DNA of 64,000 nucleotides from positions 868,001-932,000 of the forward strand of contig NZ_CP059572.1 in NCBI RefSeq assembly GCF_019175365.1, in the 5' to 3' direction. The notes under the pieces are model-generated. The model saw nothing but the letters and a program-made list of their open reading frames with translations. It did not search any database and was not told the DNA's origin. Both the position numbers and the translations under genes were made by a program. Source of the stretch: Actinomadura graeca (GTDB taxonomy: Bacteria > Actinomycetota > Actinomycetes > Streptosporangiales > Streptosporangiaceae). Of this stretch, positions 58,805-64,000 are shown in pieces (the stretch's first letter is position 1; each line of letters starts with the position of its first letter).

Positions 58805-61534
58805 TCACCGGGAGATCCGGGCGACGGAACTCGCCGTTCCCCCCTTCGCCGCCTCGAAGGCCAGCGCGACGATCCCGCTCGCGCCCTGGACCGTCACGGT
58901 CTGGACGCCCGCGCGGCGGAACTCGACCTTCTTCGTGCCGAGCACCTTGCCGTCCCAGACGTGGACGTGCGCGGTGCCGGGCCCGGTGGCGCGCAGCCTG
59001 ACGGCCGCCGAGCCGCCCGAGACCTCCGGCCTGCCGACGATCCGCGCCGTGTCCGACCGGGGCGCGGCGGGACCGCCCGCCAGCGGGACGCCCGTGCGCA
59101 CCGCCTGGAGGATGGACTCGGGCGAGTCGAGCGAGGACGCCGCGTCGGTCGGCATGACCGGGTCCCCCGGGGTGGTCGGCATGCCGGGCGGCGGCGTGTG
59201 GCCGGGAAGCGAGACCAGGCCCCAGCGGTACGGGTCGCCCTGCACCCCGCCCCAGGTGGACCAGCCGATCCGGGACTTGCCGACCTTGTCCTGGGTGTCG
59301 GAGTCGTACACGAAGATGTTGAGTCCCATCCGCGCCGGGTCCACGGCGGTCGGCAGGACCTTGAAGGGGATCTTCGCCTCGATCACGTACCCGTCGTACG
59401 GGTCGGCCACCGTCGAGGCGACCTGCATCCCGGGCGCGGTCTCCGGCCCGCCCTGGTGCGCGTCGGCGTCGCGCTCGAAGCACGGCCTGCCGTCGGCCAT
59501 CTTCGGGAAGATGCCGGTCTTGAACGTGGTCGAGGTGTTCTCGGAGTCACCGCGCGGGTCGACGGCGATCTCCACGGAGTCGGTCCGCCAGTGCCGCTTG
59601 CAGTCGCCGGCGTCCAGCACGGTGCCGGGCTTGTCGTCGCGGACCTTGACCAGCACGTGCAGCGCGTCGCCGGTCCAGGTGACCTTGCCGGTGGCCGAGC
59701 AGTCCGCCGCCGACGCGCAGGGCGAGCCCTCCCAGAGGCGTGACAGGTTCAGCTCCGGCCCGGGATACTCGCCCGGCCCCTCCTTGCCGTCCACGGCGGG
59801 CGTGCCCTGCGCCTTCGGCAGGACGGCGGCCGGGACCAGCTCCAGCCCGCCCGTCTGAACGTCCGCGGCGCCCGAGGACGGTGTCGTGGTGATGGTCGCG
59901 TCGTAGTCGCCGCCGCTGCCGCCCTCGTTGGAGGTGGGCAGGGACGCGTCGGTGTTGGTGACGGTGAAGGTCGCCGAGCCCTTCGCCCCGGCCGCGAGCG
60001 TGTAGGGCTTGGACGGTGCGTCCGCGGCGAAGCCCTTCGGCAGGTCCAGCCGGACCGTCCCCGACTGCGCGGACGCGGTGGTGTTGGCCAGGTCGACGCG
60101 CACCTTGCGCGACTTCCCGGACGCCAGCGTCAGCACCGGCTTGACCTGCCCGGTGAGCGCGGGGACACCGGTCCTGGCCGCCCAGGAGTCGAAGTCGGAC
60201 ACGCGGGGCAGCGGCTCCATGGTCCCGGTGACGGACGGCTGCACCTGCACCTGCGCGACGGCCTGGCCTTTGGCCCTCCCGCTGCTGAGCGTCGCCGCGA
60301 GCTGGACCCGCCCGGAGGCGGCCCCGGCCGGGGGCGTGACGGTGAAGGTCGCGGTGCGCTCCCGGGAGCCCACCGTGCCCAGATCACCCGAACCTGTAAC
60401 GTTCCAACCAGACGGAACGGACAAAACAGCCTTCGCTTCGCGCAGCGTCCTCGATGAGCTCGCGTGCGCCGTCACCGCGAACCCGGCGCCGGGCGTCACC
60501 CCCAGCGACCGGGTGGTCAGGGAGAACTCCGTGCCGAGCGGCAGGCCGCCCTCGCCGGGCCGCACCGCGCCCTCCAGCATCGCCGCCGGGCCGGTGTTCC
60601 CCAGCGTGAACGGCACCCGGCTGTGGATCTGCGTGTAGTAGTCGCAGCCGATCTTGGACGGGTCGGACGGCACGTCCGGGAACCCGCCCCAGCCCTGGCT
60701 GACGTACGTCCGCTGCGCCTCGCGCTCGACCTGCGCCCACGTCTTGCCGCCGTTGCGGGCGGACGCGCGGCCGCCCCACACGCCCCGCACGAGCGAGCCC
60801 GGGCGGGCCGGCCTCAGGTCGGTGGCGCAGGCGGCGCCCGCGGGCCCGGACGCGCCGCCGGTCTGGAAGATCCGTCCCGGTGCCCAGGTGCGCAGTCCCT
60901 CCTCGCCGAGCTGCGCGGGATAGGCCCGGGGGTCGGCCGCGGCGAAGTACGCCTCGGTCGCCAGGCGCGCGGCCTCCTGGTGGTTGCCGTGCTGGCCGGG
61001 CAGCGGCGCGGGCACCATGGTGACGATCACCTTGGGCCGTGTCTCCCGCACCAGCCGGACGACCTTCTCCAGCGTCTTGCCGTGGTCCCAGGTCTTGGCG
61101 GTGAGCGGCGTGCTCACCGTGTAGTAGAAGTCGACCTCGTCCAGGTAGTGGATGTCGGTGACACCGGCCTTGCCGACGGCGCGCCGCTCCTCGTTCTCGC
61201 GCAGCAGGCCGAGCGGCGGCCCCTCCTCGTTCCCGGCCGCGTTCCCGCCGCCCTCGCCGCGCGTGACGGTGAGGACGCCGGTCTTCGCCTTCTCGAACTC
61301 GTTCCACTGGCCGAGCGTGGACAGCGTGCCCGCCTCGTCGTCGGGGTGCGCCCCGACGAACAGGACGTCCAGCCGGCCGTCCCCGGACCCGGCATCGGAC
61401 GGCGCCCCGGACGGCGCCCCGGGCGGCGCGCCGCCGCCGGGATCGGGCGCCGCCTGCGCGGACGGGCCCGTCAGGACGAGAGCGGACGCCGCGAGCGCGG
61501 CGGACAGGACTGCGGGTAGGGCGAGTCTTCGCAT
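58805..61534 (-). CDS. Secreted PIG-L deacetylase with NEW3 and CBM9-like domains
   Basis: 909 aa. A signal peptide (LPAVLSAALAASALVLTGPSAQA) directs it outside. The PIG-L zinc site is AHPDDE (H63, D65-D66) and GQHGNHQEAA; the family removes N-acetyl from GlcNAc-containing substrates. After about residue 340 come Ig-like NEW3-type segments (TFTVTPPAGAASGRVQL, TFTVTNTDASLPT). The C-terminal 250 residues resemble a CBM9-type sugar-binding domain (LHVLVKVRDDKPGTVLDAGD, DSVEIAVDPRGD). It adjoins a sugar ABC importer, so deacetylated sugar is probably taken up. Confidence 0.82.
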   Translation of the reverse strand: MRRLALPAVLSAALAASALVLTGPSAQAAPDPGGGAPPGAPSGAPSDAGSGDGRLDVLFVGAHPDDEAGTLSTLGQWNEFEKAKTGVLTVTRGEGGGNAAGNEEGPPLGLLRENEERRAVGKAGVTDIHYLDEVDFYYTVSTPLTAKTWDHGKTLEKVVRLVRETRPKVIVTMVPAPLPGQHGNHQEAARLATEAYFAAADPRAYPAQLGEEGLRTWAPGRIFQTGGASGPAGAACATDLRPARPGSLVRGVWGGRASARNGGKTWAQVEREAQRTYVSQGWGGFPDVPSDPSKIGCDYYTQIHSRVPFTLGNTGPAAMLEGAVRPGEGGLPLGTEFSLTTRSLGVTPGAGFAVTAHASSSRTLREAKAVLSVPSGWNVTGSGDLGTVGSRERTATFTVTPPAGAASGRVQLAATLSSGRAKGQAVAQVQVQPSVTGTMEPLPRVSDFDSWAARTGVPALTGQVKPVLTLASGKSRKVRVDLANTTASAQSGTVRLDLPKGFAADAPSKPYTLAAGAKGSATFTVTNTDASLPTSNEGGSGGDYDATITTTPSSGAADVQTGGLELVPAAVLPKAQGTPAVDGKEGPGEYPGPELNLSRLWEGSPCASAADCSATGKVTWTGDALHVLVKVRDDKPGTVLDAGDCKRHWRTDSVEIAVDPRGDSENTSTTFKTGIFPKMADGRPCFERDADAHQGGPETAPGMQVASTVADPYDGYVIEAKIPFKVLPTAVDPARMGLNIFVYDSDTQDKVGKSRIGWSTWGGVQGDPYRWGLVSLPGHTPPPGMPTTPGDPVMPTDAASSLDSPESILQAVRTGVPLAGGPAAPRSDTARIVGRPEVSGGSAAVRLRATGPGTAHVHVWDGKVLGTKKVEFRRAGVQTVTVQGASGIVALAFEAAKGGTASSVARISR

Positions 61535-61552
61535 CGAATCTCCTGTTCTTCC

Positions 61553-62344
61553 CTACTCCTTGATGGCCCCCGAGAGCATCCCTGCGATGAACTGGCGTTG
61601 CAGGAAGACATAGACGATCACGATGGGCGCCGCGATGATCAGCGCGCCCGCCATGAGCAGTGAGTAGTCGGTCTTGTGCGTCCCTTGGAAGAAGGACAGG
61701 CCGAGGGGCGCGGTGCGCAGCCCCTCGTCGGAATTGATGATCACCAGCGGGAGCAGGAACTCGTTCCAGGTCCACATGGTGGTGAGCAGGAGCATGGTGA
61801 GGATCGCGGGACGGCCGATCGGCACCAGCACCCGCCACAGCGTCGTCCAGCTCGACGCGCCGTCGATCCGCGCGGCCTCCAGCAGCGACGGGGGGACGCT
61901 GCGGAAGTAGGCGCGCATCCAGAACGTGCCGAACGCGACCGACATGGCGACCTGCGGGAGGATGAGCCCGGCGTAGGTGTTGTCGAGCCCCATCGACCTG
62001 AGGTCGAAGTACAGCGGGACGACGACCGCCTCGGTCGGGATGGTCAGCCCCGCGAGGAACAGCAGGAACAGCGCCGGCGCCCCGCGGAAGCGCATCGCGC
62101 CGAGCGCGTACCCCGCCATGATCGACAGCACCGCCGCGACGACCACGGTGACCGTGGTGACGATGAGGCTGTTGCGCAGGTACGTGGCGAAGTGGCCGTC
62201 CCGCCACGCCGTCTCGAACGAGGAGAGGTCCAGGCCCGGGAGCCGCAGCGCCTGCGTCACGACGCCGATCATCGGGAACACCGCGATGACCGCGAAGACG
62301 GCGAGGATCGCGTGGTTGACGACCCGTTCCCCCCGCGGGTTCAT
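61553..62344 (-). CDS. Carbohydrate ABC transporter permease (MalG type)
   Basis: 263 aa. Six membrane helices starting HAILAVFAVIAVFPMIGVVTQAL. The EAA loop is LLEAARIDGASSWTTLWRVLVP. The cytoplasmic C-terminus ends LQRQFIAGMLSGAIKE, a standard ending of MalG proteins. Its start overlaps the MalF stop by four bases. It works with the upstream MalF permease. No ATPase gene is present nearby, so a shared MsiK-type ATPase (perhaps 16725-17960) may be needed. Confidence 0.92.
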   Translation of the reverse strand: MNPRGERVVNHAILAVFAVIAVFPMIGVVTQALRLPGLDLSSFETAWRDGHFATYLRNSLIVTTVTVVVAAVLSIMAGYALGAMRFRGAPALFLLFLAGLTIPTEAVVVPLYFDLRSMGLDNTYAGLILPQVAMSVAFGTFWMRAYFRSVPPSLLEAARIDGASSWTTLWRVLVPIGRPAILTMLLLTTMWTWNEFLLPLVIINSDEGLRTAPLGLSFFQGTHKTDYSLLMAGALIIAAPIVIVYVFLQRQFIAGMLSGAIKE

Positions 62345-63315
62345 GCGTCCCTCCCTTCCACCAGGCGGCCGATGCCGGCCGTGACGGCGAACGCCAGCAC
62401 GGCCAGCGTCACGCCGATGGCGCAGCCGAGCCCGACCTCACCGGTGTTGAACGTGCGGTTGTACACCTCGTAGGCGGGCACCTTCGTCGCGTTGCCCGGC
62501 CCGCCCTCGGTGGCCATGTAGATGAGGTCGAAGTTGCGGATCGCCATGATCGTCGTCAGCGTCAGCGCCACCGCCAGCTCGCGGCGCAGCGCGGGCAGCG
62601 TGACCGCGATGAACTCGCGGACGGGCCCGGCGCCGTCGATCCGCGCGGCCTCGTACAGCTCCCGGGGGATCTTCTGGACCCCGGCCAGGAACAGCACCAG
62701 CGCCAGCCCGATCCCCACCCAGGTGCCGACGACCCCGACGGCGGGCAGCGCGAAGGTGAAGTCGCCGAGCCAGCCGCGCCGCCAGTCCGGCAGGCCGAGC
62801 GCGTGCAGCCCGCCGAGGACGGTGTTGACCGGGCCGTCCGCCGAGTACACCCACCGCCAGGCCACGGCCACCGCGACCATCGCGATGACCTGCGGCAGGA
62901 ACAGCACGGTGCGGAAGAACGCCAGGCCGCGGATCTTCGTCCGGGACATCGCGCCGACCAGCACGAACGCGATGCAGCACGGCAGCACGGAATAGAACAC
63001 GACGAGGACGAGGAGGTGGCCGAACGCGCCGCGCAGGGCCGGGTCGGACCAGGTGCTGGTGTAGTTGGAGACGCCCGCCCACGTCGCCGTCCCGAGCCCG
63101 TCCCAGTGGTACAGGGAGAACTGCGCGCCCCGCACCAGCGGCCACAGCAGGAACCCCCCGTACACCAGCAGGGCGGGCAGGACGTACAGCCACCCGATCC
63201 CCCGGGCCTCGCCGGGGGGACGGCCCCCGTTGCGTCCCCCCGGGCGCCGCGCGGCACGGGCGTCCGGTGCCTCGCGCCGGGATCCCGGCCCCTCGTGCCG
63301 CGCGGCCGTCGTCAT
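62341..63315 (-). CDS. Carbohydrate ABC transporter permease (MalF type)
   Basis: 324 aa from ATG 63315, which has GAGGAG at a good distance; ATG 63336 lacks one. A basic/proline-rich N-terminus precedes helix LYVLPALLVYGGFLLWPLV. The EAA loop is LYEAARIDGAGPVREFIAVTLP. FDLIYMATEGGPGNATKVPAYEVYNRTF is a classic MalF periplasmic stretch. Partner of the MalG permease. Confidence 0.92.
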   Translation of the reverse strand: MTTAARHEGPGSRREAPDARAARRPGGRNGGRPPGEARGIGWLYVLPALLVYGGFLLWPLVRGAQFSLYHWDGLGTATWAGVSNYTSTWSDPALRGAFGHLLVLVVFYSVLPCCIAFVLVGAMSRTKIRGLAFFRTVLFLPQVIAMVAVAVAWRWVYSADGPVNTVLGGLHALGLPDWRRGWLGDFTFALPAVGVVGTWVGIGLALVLFLAGVQKIPRELYEAARIDGAGPVREFIAVTLPALRRELAVALTLTTIMAIRNFDLIYMATEGGPGNATKVPAYEVYNRTFNTGEVGLGCAIGVTLAVLAFAVTAGIGRLVEGRDA

Positions 63316-63361
63316 GTGCGGGCTCCTCGTCCTCATCGGGCCGGTCCGCGCCCGGCCCCGG

Positions 63362-64000
63362 TCACTTCTTGTTCTGGAAGGCGGTGTAGTCGTCCTGGGC
63401 CGCCTTCATGGCCTCCTCCGGCGACCTCCTCCCCGCGACGAGCTCCTGGAGCGGGCCGCCGAACGCGTCGGTGAAGGTGGGCGTCGCGTAGTCGAGGTAG
63501 GGAGTGGTGCCGTCGTTCCTGCTCAGCTCACCCCAGGCCGCCGACACCTCGCGCATCAGCGCCGCCGACGGCTGCCTGGACGGCGCGGGGAGCACAGGCA
63601 GGTTGCCGGTCTCGACCGAGACGTCCATCGCCTTCGGCGAGGTGATGAAGTTGATGTAGGCCGCCGCGACGTCCGCGTGCTTGGACTTGGCCGTGATGGA
63701 CCACGGCAGGCTCTCGCCGCCCATCGTCGCCACCGGCGCCCCGGCCTGGGACGCGGGCGGCAGCATGAAGCCGACCTTCTCCTTCATGCGGTCGTTCAGG
63801 TCGGGCGCCCACCAGGTGCCGCCGAACATGAACACGCCCTCCCCCTTGGCGAAGTTCACGGGCGTGTCGTCCCACTTGATGGAGTTGGCGTTCTTGGTGA
63901 AGTAGCCCTTCTTGGACCAGTCGGCGAGCTTCTGCGCGGCCTGGACGTTCGGGCCGTCGGTCCAGGAGCCGCCACTGCCGAACACGAGCCTGCGGACGGC
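63362..64000 (-). CDS. Extracellular sugar-binding protein, partial
   Basis: The C-terminal 212 residues of a family-1 solute-binding protein, open at the window end (the frame continues past 64000). GEGVFMFGGTWWAPDL, ESLPWSITAKSKHADVAAAYINFIT and EAMKAAQDDYTAFQNKK are typical. The signal peptide and N-terminal lobe lie outside. First visible gene of the second sugar importer, followed by MalF and MalG 46 bases on. Confidence 0.88.
   Translation of the reverse strand, partial: AVRRLVFGSGGSWTDGPNVQAAQKLADWSKKGYFTKNANSIKWDDTPVNFAKGEGVFMFGGTWWAPDLNDRMKEKVGFMLPPASQAGAPVATMGGESLPWSITAKSKHADVAAAYINFITSPKAMDVSVETGNLPVLPAPSRQPSAALMREVSAAWGELSRNDGTTPYLDYATPTFTDAFGGPLQELVAGRRSPEEAMKAAQDDYTAFQNKK

Overview
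The window is high-GC actinomycete chromosome. It carries an SsgA-family sporulation regulator, polyphosphate glucokinase, a soluble transhydrogenase, many ATGA/GTGA 4-base gene overlaps, and long meaningless antisense ORFs typical of very high GC. An Actinomadura-like (Thermomonosporaceae) or related filamentous genus is my inference from gene content, not a proven assignment. There are four tRNA genes, no rRNA and no CRISPR array.

Layout. 1-8440: an accessory stretch of visibly lower GC. It holds a membrane P-loop NTPase, a 5-FCL-like protein, a NUDIX/XRE pair, an ATP-binding regulator with two small companions, a Zn-knuckle ORF, and a decayed tyrosine integrase lying against the 3' end of tRNA-Val(CAC); this looks like the remains of an integrated element. 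8640-12714: housekeeping genes (PGPGW membrane protein, SsgB-like protein, SthA, PpgK) with a deletion scar joining a TetR fragment and an SDR fragment. 12727-21262: a minus-strand sugar operon (binding lipoprotein, two permeases, ATPase, PHP hydrolase, GH38 alpha-mannosidase). 21362-23860: a pabC-pabB-ArsR operon. 23981-24271: tRNA-Gly, tRNA-Cys and tRNA-Val(GAC), followed by a tandem array of about 103-bp hairpin repeats.

25057-42766 is the most striking part: sixteen tightly packed plus-strand genes. They encode an EAD1-CHAT (caspase-like) protease, a radical SAM enzyme, a WD40 protein with a vWA-like C-terminus, an 85-aa protein ending Cys-Gly, a RING-like Zn protein, an E1-like ThiF enzyme, an E2 (UBC fold) fused to a ubiquitin-like domain and to an EAD1 domain, a JAMM/JAB peptidase, a Cdc48/FtsH-like AAA protein, a MoxR AAA protein and several uncharacterised partners. 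This is a whole candidate ubiquitin-like cycle (modifier, E1, E2, E3, deconjugase, unfoldase) embedded in a MoxR/vWA/beta-propeller conflict system and wired to a suicide-type protease through a shared adaptor domain.

42832-49893: a coiled-coil protein, then an operon of a PLP decarboxylase, a PaaK-like adenylating enzyme and four AidA/PixA-family paralogues. 49949-51336: DHFR-like and DUF4386-like genes. 51468-57858: a minus-strand inositol catabolic operon (iolD, iolB, Cgl0159-type aldolase, iolC, iolE-like, iolG-like) diverging from a GntR regulator with a perfect palindromic operator between them. 58805-64000: a secreted PIG-L deacetylase and a second sugar ABC importer without its own ATPase; the binding protein runs off the window end.
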